A stretch of 64,000 nt of DNA from Paenibacillus agaridevorans (GCF_003112455.1 NZ_BDQX01000430.1:147000-210999), one strand, 5' to 3'. Shown: positions 7,689-16,933, counted from the first letter of the stretch. Numbers and translations are program-made. The notes: a model not told the origin generated them from the letters alone.

Positions 7689-7706
7689 CTTTTTATAACC
7701 CCCGCT

Positions 7707-8864
7707 TTATTTTTTGTCGGCAAAGCTGCCCGTCGTAATGCTCTGATCCGAGAAGTTCTCGACGCTCTCGCCCTTTTGGTAGAAGTAAGGCACGTTCGCC
7801 TTGACGCCTTCCTGCGTGTAAAAGGGATCGTCCGGCTGCAGGGGGAGCTGAACCTTGATGCCCGTGCTCGCCGATTTGTAGATGCTCATGATGAGCTCGA
7901 GCGTACTGCGGCCGCTAGCTCCGTCTATCAATACCGGCGTTCCGGTCTCGAGTGCGCCAAGCACGTTGTCAATCTGCGCGGTATGCCCCTCATAGGGGAG
8001 GTCCGGCAGCTTGTTATATAGATCCTGGATCTGCTCCTCCAGCTCCTCGTTTCGTTCGGGGAAGCCGTTCGGCCTCGATACCGACGCCGTTACCTTCCAT
8101 GGCGCCGAGATCCGCGCGTTCTGCCCCTGGAATATAAATTGCTGTTCTTCGCCATGATGCACGACGGAGCTCGTAATCTGACCGAGCGATCCGTTCGGAT
8201 ACCGGAGCATCGCGATGGAGAGATCCTCCACCTCCGCATTGTCATGCGCGACGTTGCTCATAATGGCCTGGATCTCGCTTGGCTGTCCCAGCATCCACAA
8301 CATGGCGTCCATATGATGTACCGCATGGTTCAGCGTAGGTCCGCCGCCTTCCTTCTCCCAAGTGCCGCGCCACCATAAGTCGTAATAGCAGTGACCCCGC
8401 CACCAGAACGAGTCGACCTGGGCATGTAGAATATTTCCGGCCAAGCCGCTGTCCAGCACGCTCTTGAGCTTCATGACGGGATTTCTGAACCGGTTCTGAG
8501 CGATAACGGACAATACTTTTCCGCTCCGTTCGGCCGCCGCGATCATCGCGTCGCATTCTTCAAGGGAAGCCGCCATCGGTTTCTCCACGATGACATGGCT
8601 GCCCGCGTTCAGGAAGTCGATCGTAACGGGGGCGTGCACGAACGGAGGCATGCACACGGATACCAGGTCGATCCCGTCCCCTAGCAATTCCTTATAATCC
8701 TTTACGACTTTGGCATCCAAGCCGTATTGCTCCCGCTTCGCTTCCGCTTTCTCGGGATACAGGTCGCACAAGGCGACGATCCGACAACGCTCCTTGAATT
8801 GCAAATATCCTTCGATATGAGCGGACGATATCGCTCCTGCGCCGATAATGGCTACTTTGATCAT
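7707..8864 (-). CDS. Gfo/Idh/MocA family oxidoreductase
   Basis: A predicted NAD(P)-dependent sugar or inositol-type dehydrogenase of 385 residues, cytoplasmic. The Rossmann motif is VAIIGAGAISSAHIEGY at residues 4-20, and the conserved catalytic-region motif EKPMA lies near 94-98. The C-terminal alpha/beta domain includes GGGPTLNHAVHHMDAMLW, where the HHMD histidines are the usual substrate-pocket residues. CCCAGGAGG precedes the ATG by eight bases. It is divergent from an AraC regulator at 9065, which is its likely activator. A broken homologue follows at once. The substrate cannot be assigned. Confidence 0.9.
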   Translation of the reverse strand: MIKVAIIGAGAISSAHIEGYLQFKERCRIVALCDLYPEKAEAKREQYGLDAKVVKDYKELLGDGIDLVSVCMPPFVHAPVTIDFLNAGSHVIVEKPMAASLEECDAMIAAAERSGKVLSVIAQNRFRNPVMKLKSVLDSGLAGNILHAQVDSFWWRGHCYYDLWWRGTWEKEGGGPTLNHAVHHMDAMLWMLGQPSEIQAIMSNVAHDNAEVEDLSIAMLRYPNGSLGQITSSVVHHGEEQQFIFQGQNARISAPWKVTASVSRPNGFPERNEELEEQIQDLYNKLPDLPYEGHTAQIDNVLGALETGTPVLIDGASGRSTLELIMSIYKSASTGIKVQLPLQPDDPFYTQEGVKANVPYFYQKGESVENFSDQSITTGSFADKK

Positions 8865-8983
8865 GGCTCTGTCCTCCTGGGAATTGATATCCTACGAGTA
8901 TCTTAACGTAGCCGGACGCCCAATTGTGATATGGCATAGTTGGAAAAATGACGCTAGATTGCGGTTTTTACTCATGGTCCGGC

Positions 8984-9012
8984 TTGAACCAGATTGGACG
9001 ACTTGCTATATT
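8984..9012 (+). promoter_or_regulatory. Promoter of the AraC regulator gene at 9065
   Basis: TTGAAC (8984-8989), a 17-base spacer and TATATT (9007-9012), about 50 bases before the chosen start codon. Confidence 0.6.
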
Positions 9013-9064
9013 GAAGGTAGAGCTGATCGTTTATTTCTGGACGGAAAGGGTGGGTCTCTTGCCA

Positions 9065-9934
9065 ATGTCGACAAGCAATTTTAGCGAGGAGCCGTTATAT
9101 TTTGCCTACAGACGCAAGAGCGTGAATAACGAGCATTTGGAAACCTTCCATTCCCATCTGGGCGTAGAGATATTGTATATCCATCAGGGAAGAGGAACGA
9201 TGATCGTAGACAATAACAGCTACGACATCAAGTCGGGCATGCTTTGTATCTTTCAGCCGAACCAGCTCCATCATTTAACGCTCGATTATACGGATGGCCA
9301 ATGCTTCGAACGGTCGTTGGCTATTTTCGAACCGACCATGTTCGAAGCTTATTTCGAGAAATGGCCGCGGCTGCATTCCTTCTATCGATATATTCATTTG
9401 GAGAAGCTGCCTTCCCCGTGCATATACGAGTTTCATGATGCCGATCTGCTCGACGGTCTGTTCAGAAACATGCATAATCAATTGCACACGCAGAGGGATA
9501 CGGACAGGCACGAAGAAAGCTCTCTTTTCCTGATCCCTTTATATCGCTGGCTTAAACAAGAGTGGGAGCAGTTGAATGAGCATGCCCCGGCCTACCGGAC
9601 GCGCCGCAAAAACTATCAGGTGGAGCATATCCTGAACTGGGTCGAAACCCATTATTCGGAACCGTATTCCCTGGACCGCATGGCTCGGGCGCTGCACCTG
9701 TCTCCGTTTTATCTGTCCCACTTGTTTAAGGAGGCTACGGGCATCAACATCTCGGAATACATGGCGACCCGGAGAGTCCATCAGTCCGTGCTGCTGCTGA
9801 TCACGACGAATAAGCCCGTCTCTCTCATCGCCGAGGAGATCGGACTTACGAACAGCTCTTACTTCTGCAAATTGTTCAAATCCCATATGGGGATTACGCC
9901 GCATCAATACCGCAAGAAATGGACTCGACACTAA
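9065..9934 (+). CDS. AraC family transcriptional regulator
   Basis: A 289-residue one-component regulator. The N-terminal cupin-like sensor is visible around residues 28-75 (FHSHLGVEILYIHQGRGTM and FQPNQLHHLTL). The C-terminal double helix-turn-helix occupies about residues 190-288, ending in GITPHQYRKKWTRH. The frame is open from 8948, but the first 39 residues have no cupin character, the predicted promoter lies within them, and GGGTGGG precedes the ATG at 9065 at fair spacing. It is divergent from the Gfo/Idh gene and convergent with the GH106-like gene. Its ligand is probably a sugar derivative, by context only. Confidence 0.9.
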   Translation: MSTSNFSEEPLYFAYRRKSVNNEHLETFHSHLGVEILYIHQGRGTMIVDNNSYDIKSGMLCIFQPNQLHHLTLDYTDGQCFERSLAIFEPTMFEAYFEKWPRLHSFYRYIHLEKLPSPCIYEFHDADLLDGLFRNMHNQLHTQRDTDRHEESSLFLIPLYRWLKQEWEQLNEHAPAYRTRRKNYQVEHILNWVETHYSEPYSLDRMARALHLSPFYLSHLFKEATGINISEYMATRRVHQSVLLLITTNKPVSLIAEEIGLTNSSYFCKLFKSHMGITPHQYRKKWTRH

Positions 9935-9984
9935 CAACCCCCTGCGCAATAGGAACAACCTTATTGCCCTGTTGTTAAGGACGG

Positions 9985-10025
9985 CAAACAGCCCTCATCT
10001 AGTTTTTCAAGATGGGGACTGTTTG
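9985..10025. terminator. Stem-loop between convergent genes
   Basis: CAAACAGCCCTCATCT and AGATGGGGACTGTTTG form a 16-base stem with two imperfect pairs. It lies between the ends of the AraC gene and the GH106-like gene. T-runs are weak on both sides, so it is a probable bidirectional terminator. Confidence 0.55.
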
Positions 10026-10053
10026 ATGCTCGCGCCGAATGGAATGCTCCTTG

Positions 10054-12540
10054 TTAAATATCGTTCCTCCGCTCGCCGTTAAGCCGCACCGGCCCAATTA
10101 GTCCGGATGTATATGACTTGCCATCGTAAAGGTTGGCCAAGCTGTTCGTAACCGCCACCTTTAACACGTTCGTCCCTGGCTTTAGGTAGGCTCCAATGTC
10201 GAACACATAAGGATTCCACATGCGCACTCCCGCTTCCCGACCGTTGACCCATAGCCGTGCCAGTTCATGAGCCTCGCCAAGATCAAGTTTGGCGCCGGAC
10301 CAAGCGCATGGATCGTCAAGCTCGAAGCTTCTCTCATACGTAACCGTGCCGGAGTAATGTTTTAAGCCATCCCATTCCGTCCAAGAAGAGAGAGCCGGAA
10401 TTTCCCCGCTCACCGGACCTTCCACCACTCGCCAATCGGCTGACAACTCGTTAACCTCAACTTCTCCAGGTTCATCCTTCATTTCGCCCTGCTCCATATT
10501 CGGATCTACGGCGATAATCAGACATTCCCGACGCTCGAGGCTTACATGCAGCTTCTGGCCTTCCGCAGCCTGTTCGACTTTTGTCTGTTGAACTGCACCT
10601 GTCCACGGCAACCAACATTCCGTATATCCGGAGTGACTTATCTCAAGCGTTCCTTCGTAACCAGCTTCGCCTTCATTAACGATAACATAGAACAGGATGC
10701 CGTCTTTCGTAATCCGACTGATGCGAATAGAAGCAGACGCAGGCTCAAGACGGGTATCTTGACCGAGCGTACGTATCAGAAGCGCCGGTATTTCATCCTC
10801 GTGCTTTACCCGAACCTGACCGATGCCCTTCGTTGTTTGAACATCATCGGCAAGCTCAATGACCAATCCGCCTTGTTCGGCAAAGGTTTGCAGAATCCGC
10901 CAACTGTCCGGCGTCAGCCGCTTGCCATCCTCCACCAAAACCGCCTTGTAACGGTAACCAGCAATCGATAATACCCCATCCTTACATTCGATCGCGCTGC
11001 CTAGCAAGCTTTCTTCCAAATAATTAAACTCGACTTGTTCTTCGAACAGCGGCTTGACGATTCTCCAAGGCAGCTCGGCAGAACCGGCGATTACTGCCGT
11101 TTCCGCTCCGTTTCGCCCATCGGTCATCAGCCAGCTCATCCGCTTGATATATCTCGCAAATTGGGCATAATCCTGCCACCAAATATTATTTGGTCCTACA
11201 TCCGGCGGCCGCTCATCCCTGCGTTCCCCGCGAATGGAGTAATAGAACGCATGCGGAACGATCAGATTGACGCCTCTGACGAACAACCAATCCAAATACC
11301 ACTTCATATTATCGGCGCTGAGCGACCAACCGCCTTCGATGCCGCAGACGCCGAAGGTTTCATTTAAATTCCTTCGTTTGCCACGATGGCGCGCCGAATC
11401 CGACGAACATTTGCCCATGGTACTATGCGTGCCTGTCACTGCTTTGCCTGCTTCCGGCGCAATATAGCGCCAGACCACATCTTGTCCGGGAATATGGAAA
11501 TGTTCCAACAGTCCGATATCGTTGCTCGCCGCCGGGTGACCGGTCAGCCCTATGCCATGGGCTTCGCACCAATCGGCCAACGCTTTATAATACGTCCGGG
11601 CCAGCCGATTGCGGATAACCGTCTCGTAAGCTTCGCGGATCTCTGTCGTCGTCTCTCCGGCATCGAACCAAAGCACCGCCAGATCCTGTTCCCGGCTCCC
11701 GCTCTCCAGATATTCATAAAGGAACCCCCGCGTCCAGGGCTTTAACCCCTTCGCATGGCAACGCCCGAGCAAATTCGGCTCATCCGTAAACATGGCCATA
11801 ACCGTGTTTCCGAAATAGCGACTCAGCCTCTTGTAATAGGCTTCATGCGTCAACCTGATAAAGGTCTGGACCGCATCGGGATTTAATAAGTCAGCGGCCA
11901 AAGGAGCGTCGGACTCGCCGTCATCCTTGCCAGGATGAACGCCCCGAATGGTTCCCTTGGAAGGAGTCTCGATAAATAATAAAACCGACCAGTTCCCTGC
12001 GGCAGGAGGGGTAAACCGGATGTTGTCCTGTTCGGCATGAAGGACAATCGTGCTGCTCGCATCAATCTCCGCCCCGGAAAGTTTGCGAACCGCAAGCGCA
12101 GAAACCAGATTTTGCTCCGGCAGCAGTTCAATCGGGATTACAACAGGTTCTCCGCTCCCCTTGCAAGCGCATTCCGTTACTTGCAGACCCCGGCTGGCGT
12201 AATCCGAGTTCTCTTTTACGACCATCCCGCAGGCAGAGCCGGAAGGATACATGCCTTCGTCATAAAGAATAACCTTCATACCCAGCTTATCCGCTTCGGT
12301 CACCGCCAATTCGACAAGCTCCATATAAGGCTCCGACAGATAAGGCATCGATCTTGGCAGCCCCATCCGTGGATGAATAACGAAACCGTCCACTTCCTTC
12401 GCATGGAAGTCGTGAATTTGTCCGATGATCCCCTCTGCTGACAGCTCGTCATTCCAGAACCAGAACGGAAGCGGGCTAAATTCTGTCGGCGGGTTATCAA
12501 ATTGCTTTTTCAAAACATGTAGCTGATGCAAACGTCTCAC
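10054..12540 (-). CDS. GH106-like glycoside hydrolase (putative alpha-L-rhamnosidase family)
   Basis: An 828-residue protein without a signal peptide, so probably cytoplasmic. The N-terminus PTEFSPLPFWFWNDELSAE and the following GFVIHPRMGLPRSMPYLSE, then KVILYDEGMYPSG, are the TIM-barrel start typical of GH106-like proteins. ALADWCEAHGIGLTGHP (about residues 335-355) is also characteristic. The C-terminal 120 residues form a jelly-roll sugar-binding domain like that of GH2 enzymes (LDLGEAHELARLWVNGREAGVRMW, then VTNSLANLYDG). The frame opens with GTG at 12540; a TTG at 12531 has better spacing from a GGAG and is an alternative start. It is divergent from the AraC gene at 12692. Rhamnosidase activity is family inference. 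Confidence 0.82.
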   Translation of the reverse strand: MRRLHQLHVLKKQFDNPPTEFSPLPFWFWNDELSAEGIIGQIHDFHAKEVDGFVIHPRMGLPRSMPYLSEPYMELVELAVTEADKLGMKVILYDEGMYPSGSACGMVVKENSDYASRGLQVTECACKGSGEPVVIPIELLPEQNLVSALAVRKLSGAEIDASSTIVLHAEQDNIRFTPPAAGNWSVLLFIETPSKGTIRGVHPGKDDGESDAPLAADLLNPDAVQTFIRLTHEAYYKRLSRYFGNTVMAMFTDEPNLLGRCHAKGLKPWTRGFLYEYLESGSREQDLAVLWFDAGETTTEIREAYETVIRNRLARTYYKALADWCEAHGIGLTGHPAASNDIGLLEHFHIPGQDVVWRYIAPEAGKAVTGTHSTMGKCSSDSARHRGKRRNLNETFGVCGIEGGWSLSADNMKWYLDWLFVRGVNLIVPHAFYYSIRGERRDERPPDVGPNNIWWQDYAQFARYIKRMSWLMTDGRNGAETAVIAGSAELPWRIVKPLFEEQVEFNYLEESLLGSAIECKDGVLSIAGYRYKAVLVEDGKRLTPDSWRILQTFAEQGGLVIELADDVQTTKGIGQVRVKHEDEIPALLIRTLGQDTRLEPASASIRISRITKDGILFYVIVNEGEAGYEGTLEISHSGYTECWLPWTGAVQQTKVEQAAEGQKLHVSLERRECLIIAVDPNMEQGEMKDEPGEVEVNELSADWRVVEGPVSGEIPALSSWTEWDGLKHYSGTVTYERSFELDDPCAWSGAKLDLGEAHELARLWVNGREAGVRMWNPYVFDIGAYLKPGTNVLKVAVTNSLANLYDGKSYTSGLIGPVRLNGERRNDI

Positions 12541-12691
12541 TCCGATCTTTATTTACGAAATATACACTGATGGACACTTGCCTATCCGTTTTTTTCATTA
12601 TAAGATGACGTTGCACTTGAAATTTCGGGTTATACTGACTTTTATACAGGACATTTCGGACATTTTACATTCGAAATATGGAGTGATCACG

Positions 12692-13555
12692 ATGACTATT
12701 CAACGCACAATCGACTTATCTCAAGGCGACAACTATTTTCGACCCGAAGTTCCCATATTCGTGAACAGGGCGGTTGAATCTTTTTACAAAATCGAACATC
12801 GACATGACTTTATTGAAATCAGCTATGTCGCCGAAGGTTCCGGCACTCATTATATCGGTGATCAGACGTTGCAAGTCCATCAAGGAGATATATTTCTGAT
12901 ACCAGTCGGGGTCTCCCATGTATTTCGTCCTGCTACCACATCAATCAGCCGTCCACTCATCGTCTACAACTGCGTGATGGCGCAAGAATCGATTCGCCTT
13001 CTGCTGCTGAGCTTCCCGGGAGGAGTTGCGCTTGCGACACTGCTCGATGAACCCGATTGGAGACAATACCGCGATGCGTTCGGTGAATTCCGTAGGTTGT
13101 TTCTGAAGCTGTACGATATCTACACAACGAGGCGTCCAGGCTGGAACACCGGACTGCACTTGGCCGTCATCGAGCTGCTTCTGTTTCTGCATAGTTACCA
13201 GGACGGGCAGTCTGCAACTACGCAGCAAGCCGGTTTATCAAATATGGAGGCGGCGCTCCATTTTATCCATAACCGCTTCCATTCTCCCCTTACATTAATA
13301 GAAGCGGCTGAGCTGTCTGGACTTGGGGAGCGACAATTCCATCGAAAATTCAAGAGTCGAACCGGCATGACGTTTATCGATTATGTCCAATCGGTCCGGA
13401 TCGACGAAGCATGCCGCCTGCTCCGTTCAACCGATCGCAAAGTAGCCGACATCGCTTCTTCCGTCGGCTACCAGGACATTACTTTTTTCAATAAGCTGTT
13501 CCGAAAAAAAACGGGCATTTCACCGAGGGAGTATCGGAAAGAACTACTGTTGTGA
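12692..13555 (+). CDS. AraC family transcriptional regulator beside the GH106-like gene
   Basis: A 287-residue regulator. The cupin sensor covers residues 20-95 (HRHDFIEISYVAEGSGTHYIGD, then DIFLIPVGVSHVF). The AraC DNA-binding domain covers about residues 190-285, ending GISPREYRKELLL. The open frame starts at 12578, but the ATG at 12692 has GGAG eight bases upstream and begins the recognisable protein. It is divergent from the GH106-like gene with a 150-base shared control region in which TACGAAATATAC and TTCGAAATATGG recur, possible binding half-sites. Its last 12 bases overlap the end of the convergent secreted-protein gene. Confidence 0.9.
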   Translation: MTIQRTIDLSQGDNYFRPEVPIFVNRAVESFYKIEHRHDFIEISYVAEGSGTHYIGDQTLQVHQGDIFLIPVGVSHVFRPATTSISRPLIVYNCVMAQESIRLLLLSFPGGVALATLLDEPDWRQYRDAFGEFRRLFLKLYDIYTTRRPGWNTGLHLAVIELLLFLHSYQDGQSATTQQAGLSNMEAALHFIHNRFHSPLTLIEAAELSGLGERQFHRKFKSRTGMTFIDYVQSVRIDEACRLLRSTDRKVADIASSVGYQDITFFNKLFRKKTGISPREYRKELLL

Positions 13556-14647
13556 GATGTTTTCGATCTGCCAGGCATCCACAAAGGTGAGTCTTCTAAG
13601 GTGGAATACTTTTGTTGATTTATTTATGCAAGTTCCCGAATGAACTTCACAACTCTCGACGGGAATATCTACTGCAAGCTCAGATACGTGATCGGGGGCC
13701 GGCTCTAAGATACGATGTTTAACTATTTTATCTCCTGAAAAAATAGGGGTTACATTAGTGCTTGAGACCGGCATGAGCGCAGACATCAGTCCTTGATCCC
13801 GATAATGGCCGGCAAGAAAATACGCATCAATGATTTGATAAGGGGTCAATCTCATCATCAATGCACTTAAAGTTCCTGAAGCCTTGTTTGCCATTATTTG
13901 ATGACCTAAGTCGACATTGTTTTTGGAATGTGTTGTGCTTCCAATAAAATGAATGCAAAAATGGCCCTTGAAATCATTGTCTGGAATACCGTCGCCTCCG
14001 TGAGGCATCCCGTTCATTGACGCCGCAAATGATCGACCATTCGATTGTACGAGGATCGCCCTCCGGCTCCAACTCCATTTTCCTCCATAGATTTTTTTCA
14101 TCGTTTCCGAATCTGATTTCGTCAGAGGTTGGACATCGGCATGACTACTTCCCGCTCTCCGTTGACCTTGGAACCTCAGCCCTGTTTCAAGATCGATAAC
14201 CGTAAATTTTGCCAGGCGAGGCAGCAGCTCATTTACTTCACTCCAGCGAAGAGGTTCGCCATAATGTTGGCTTCGAAGCAACCGGGCTTGATTAAGCAGT
14301 TCAGTACGAGCTTTTGGTTTAAGCTCGACCATTTTTCCGTTGCTCTCATGGAGATTTCCCGAGGTATCCAATATGAAATCCATATTTTCCCCATGGCAGC
14401 TCGCATGAAGAGTAACGTCAGTGGCCTGAAAAGCATATTTTTTTTCGTAGTCCTTTGTACTATTTAGCAAGACGCAAGACAGCTTGCGACTAGACGAATA
14501 TTGGGCATCAGGCGACGATTTAACGGATATTTGTATTTCCGGTTTATCAGCATGCGACGTACTGGGCTGATATGTAAAAATCAATACGGATACAGCAATA
14601 ATAAGAAAATAGGGGAGCATTTTTTTGTACAACTTGTTATAGCACAT
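13544..14647 (-). CDS. Secreted protein with a conserved HFCIHF-type domain (function unknown, possibly cell-wall related)
   Basis: A 367-residue exported protein. The N-terminal hydrophobic segment MLPYFLIIAVSVLIFTY and an SHADK cleavage region suggest a signal peptide. In the second half, FTVIDLETGLRFQGQRRAG, SSHADVQPLTKSD, IYGGKWSWSRRAI and GHFCIHFIGSTTHSKN form a compact domain that I recall from other Bacillales exported proteins. The paired His, the Cys and a preceding GMPHG are reminiscent of L,D-transpeptidase-type active sites, but I see no true YkuD motif, so this is only a suggestion. AAGGAG lies eight bases before the ATG. It is divergent from the phosphoesterase gene and overlaps the AraC gene end by 12 bases. 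Confidence 0.75.
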   Translation of the reverse strand: MCYNKLYKKMLPYFLIIAVSVLIFTYQPSTSHADKPEIQISVKSSPDAQYSSSRKLSCVLLNSTKDYEKKYAFQATDVTLHASCHGENMDFILDTSGNLHESNGKMVELKPKARTELLNQARLLRSQHYGEPLRWSEVNELLPRLAKFTVIDLETGLRFQGQRRAGSSHADVQPLTKSDSETMKKIYGGKWSWSRRAILVQSNGRSFAASMNGMPHGGDGIPDNDFKGHFCIHFIGSTTHSKNNVDLGHQIMANKASGTLSALMMRLTPYQIIDAYFLAGHYRDQGLMSALMPVSSTNVTPIFSGDKIVKHRILEPAPDHVSELAVDIPVESCEVHSGTCINKSTKVFHLRRLTFVDAWQIENISQQ

Positions 14648-14777
14648 GTTTTATTCTCCTTATGGAAGAATGGGATGGATTGAGCCTAATTGGTAAAGCT
14701 ACAAGTGAAAATCGAACCTTGGGGTTTAGTATGGTGACAACATGAAATGGCTATTCAGCTAAAGAAATAATGATCGG

Positions 14778-15758
14778 ATGTGTGATTACTTGAGAATTAT
14801 AATGGTTTGCTTAATTATCCTCTTCTTTGTGCTTGTTCCAGAGGAATCCACTTCGGCAACAAATCAGGATTTTTTATTTTCCTTTGCCGTATTAAGCGAT
14901 ATTCATATCCAATCATTTGATCGCCAATCGCATCAGCTGTTTCTCCGTTCACTTGAGGACCACAAGTCCATTAGTCCGCAAAGTTCGCTGCTCATCCTTA
15001 ATGGAGACTTGACGGATGGTTTCGATCATGATTATCGGAAGTTGAAGGATCTGTTGCGGAGAGTCCCGCATCCAAACCTTTTTGCTACGATGGGCAATCA
15101 TGATTATTATCAGCTTTGGGACCGTCGCCATTTTGGAAAAAAACTTAACCCAAGTTGGTCCAGCGAAAAAGCCAAAAAACTATTTTTATCGCACTTTAAA
15201 TACAATCAAGTGTTCCATGACACTTGGCTAAACGGCTGCCATTTTATATTTTTAAGCGGCGAGCGATACAGGGATGTAGACAAATCCGTTGGGGAGTCTG
15301 CTTATTTGAGCAAGGAGCAATTACGGTGGTTAGAGGAACGTCTTCGAGACAAGCCCTCTCATCAAGACAATGAGATGATTCCTACTTTTGTTTTTTTGCA
15401 TCAGCCCATAGAGAACACGATATCTGCAAGCGATGAAGGATTATTTAACATACTGGACAATGTGAAGAGGCAAGTATTCCTGTTCTCGGGACATACTCAT
15501 CAGGATCTCGAACAGCCTGAACCAGTGAGTAACGGGCATATTCACATGATTAAGAGCGGTTCCGTCAGAAATGTTCTTCGGGATAAGAACAAAGTCGATA
15601 AAAGCGAAAGCTTGGCGGTAGAGGTGTACCGTAATCGGATAATCATTAAAAAAAGGGAACATCTAAAAAGACGATGGATATTGCCGCATACGATTATCGA
15701 TTTGCGGAATAGCCAGGTACCTCCACTGGATACAATATCCTCGGAGGTGAATCCGTGA
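14778..15758 (+). CDS. Calcineurin-like metallophosphoesterase, exported or membrane-tethered
   Basis: A 326-residue phosphoesterase of the calcineurin fold. All metal-ligand motifs are present in order: DIH at 41-43, NGDLTD at 75-80, GNHDY at 106-110, HQP at 208-210 and GHTH at 238-241. Residues 5-24 are hydrophobic and act as a signal peptide or anchor, placing the enzyme outside the membrane. There is no clear ribosome site before the ATG at 14778; an internal ATG at 14802 is an alternative. Its TGA overlaps the start of a 35-residue zinc-knuckle gene, so the two are translationally coupled. The substrate is not predictable. Confidence 0.9.
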   Translation: MCDYLRIIMVCLIILFFVLVPEESTSATNQDFLFSFAVLSDIHIQSFDRQSHQLFLRSLEDHKSISPQSSLLILNGDLTDGFDHDYRKLKDLLRRVPHPNLFATMGNHDYYQLWDRRHFGKKLNPSWSSEKAKKLFLSHFKYNQVFHDTWLNGCHFIFLSGERYRDVDKSVGESAYLSKEQLRWLEERLRDKPSHQDNEMIPTFVFLHQPIENTISASDEGLFNILDNVKRQVFLFSGHTHQDLEQPEPVSNGHIHMIKSGSVRNVLRDKNKVDKSESLAVEVYRNRIIIKKREHLKRRWILPHTIIDLRNSQVPPLDTISSEVNP

Positions 15759-15865
15759 TGAGATGCGTCTATTGCGAAAATGTGCAGCAGGTTAAAGGAA
15801 AAAATCATAAATGCTACGTTTGCTCAATCGTTAGAGTGGATAAGCGAAGTAAGTTGTACAAGTAA
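15758..15865 (+). CDS. 35-residue zinc-knuckle protein coupled to the phosphoesterase
   Basis: A very small gene encoding 35 residues, with CVYC at 3-6 and CYVC at 19-22. The 12-residue gap between the two CxxC pairs is right for one zinc ion, and the tail RVDKRSKLYK is basic. The ATG overlaps the upstream TGA (TGATG), and an excellent GGAGGTG lies eight bases before it, within the end of the phosphoesterase gene. The strong translation signal and the paired CxxC motifs argue for a real gene despite its size. I do not know the family. It may bind nucleic acid or a partner protein. Confidence 0.7.
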   Translation: MRCVYCENVQQVKGKNHKCYVCSIVRVDKRSKLYK

Positions 15866-15964
15866 GCATTAACGAGTGTCTGCTACCTAAATCCCCCTCA
15901 TCAAAGTGTCACTCCGGGCTTAGCGCACATACATTAAATAAGCGTGAATCGGGAGGGGATTTAT

Positions 15965-16204
15965 TTGGACACCGAAAAGGTACTGCGTGATATCGAAATC
16001 GCCCGGCTTGCATTTTTAGGGGCCTCCATAGCCACATTAGGCGATGGGATTGCCGCTCTTGCAGCCGGATTGGCGTTAGATGCATTAGAGCAAGATTTTC
16101 AAGGCCAAAATCGTAGTCGTAATCTTCTGGATGGCGGATCAACGCAACGACAGCTTGATCACTTTATTAACGAGCTGATTAAAATCAGGAATACAGTGGG
16201 ATAA
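15965..16204 (+). CDS. Small hypothetical protein with Ala/Gly-rich helix
   Basis: A 79-residue protein starting at TTG (15965); GGGAGGGG lies 6-8 bases upstream, better placed than the GTG at 15944. The middle (LAFLGASIATLGDGIAALAAG) is a small-residue hydrophobic helix, flanked by charged ends (DTEKVLRDIEIAR; QRQLDHFINELIKIRN). I recognise it only as the kind of short uncharacterised protein common in spore-formers. It lies between the zinc-knuckle gene and a secreted helical protein, all on the plus strand, without clear promoters between them. Confidence 0.65.
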   Translation: MDTEKVLRDIEIARLAFLGASIATLGDGIAALAAGLALDALEQDFQGQNRSRNLLDGGSTQRQLDHFINELIKIRNTVG

Positions 16205-16285
16205 GTGGATCAGAACGCTAAATCCATCTGTATAAATTGGGTTTCCAGTCACATAATAGTAAAAACGTGAAAGGAGCCCATAATC

Positions 16286-16933
16286 ATGATATTAAGACGG
16301 ATTGTTGCTTTAGTGTTGAGCACTGCGCTTGTTTTCACTGTAACGCCGGTATTAAGTTCTGTTCATGCAAGTGAGGAAAAGAAAACGGAATGCATTAGCC
16401 CGGAGATCATGAGACTGACGAGCGATATGCAGAAAGCTTGGATCAACCATACAATCTGGACGAGAAGTTACATTGTCAGCGCAATATCGAATCTAAAAGA
16501 TCAATCGGCTGTTTTGGAACGGCTCCTGCGGAACCAACAAGACATAGGCGATCTTATTAAGCCTTATTACGGTGACGCTGCTGGCAATAAATTGGCCGAG
16601 CTTCTTCGGGAACATATTCTTATCGCAGGAAAAATAATTACTGCTGCTAAAGCTAACAATCAGGCTGACGTGAAGAAGTTAGAGGCTGCTTGGCATAAAA
16701 ATGCGGATGAAATAGCAAAGTTTTTAAGTTCCGCAAATCCAAATTGGTCGTTTAAAGAGCTTCAGGACATGCTGTACACGCATCTCCAATACATTACGGA
16801 AATGGTGCTGAGTTATCTCAAAGGGGACTGGAAAGCCAATATTGCAGTAACAGATAAAAATGAAATACATATGATTAAACTGGCCAATATGCTCACAGAG
16901 GGTATTGTCAAACAGTTTCCGGAAAAATTCTAA
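16286..16933 (+). CDS. Secreted helical protein of unknown function
   Basis: A 215-residue exported protein. A classical signal peptide (ILRRIVALVLSTALVFTV, cleavage near SVHASEEK) is followed by an all-helical mature part. Repeated patterns such as WINHTIWTRSYIVSAIS and LLRNQQDIGDLIKPYYGDAAGNKLAELLREHI match a conserved Bacillales family often mislabelled in databases as acetylglutamate kinase or glycosyltransferase. No catalytic motif is visible. The ATG follows AAAGGAG by about nine bases. A very strong terminator follows. Confidence 0.75.
   Translation: MILRRIVALVLSTALVFTVTPVLSSVHASEEKKTECISPEIMRLTSDMQKAWINHTIWTRSYIVSAISNLKDQSAVLERLLRNQQDIGDLIKPYYGDAAGNKLAELLREHILIAGKIITAAKANNQADVKKLEAAWHKNADEIAKFLSSANPNWSFKELQDMLYTHLQYITEMVLSYLKGDWKANIAVTDKNEIHMIKLANMLTEGIVKQFPEKF

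Larger units (their letters stand above)
7237..7706. other. Gene-poor region holding the cat terminator, repeat units and a Gfo/Idh remnant
   Basis: This 470-base stretch has no intact gene. It contains the cat terminator, four copies of a 27-base repeat (7284-7467) and the decayed start of a second Gfo/Idh gene (7503-7688), each listed separately. Confidence 0.8.

Noticed and set aside
6350-7706. Transposon or insertion sequence carrying cat
   Set aside because: No transposase frame and no clear terminal inverted repeats flank the gene; the repeats on one side are short intergenic units.
7584-8021. Plus-strand frame of 145 codons near the end of the Gfo/Idh gene
   Set aside because: It is antisense to the Gfo/Idh gene and its pseudogene; I briefly considered a transposase fragment but saw no transposase motif, while the minus strand gives clear Gfo/Idh sequence.
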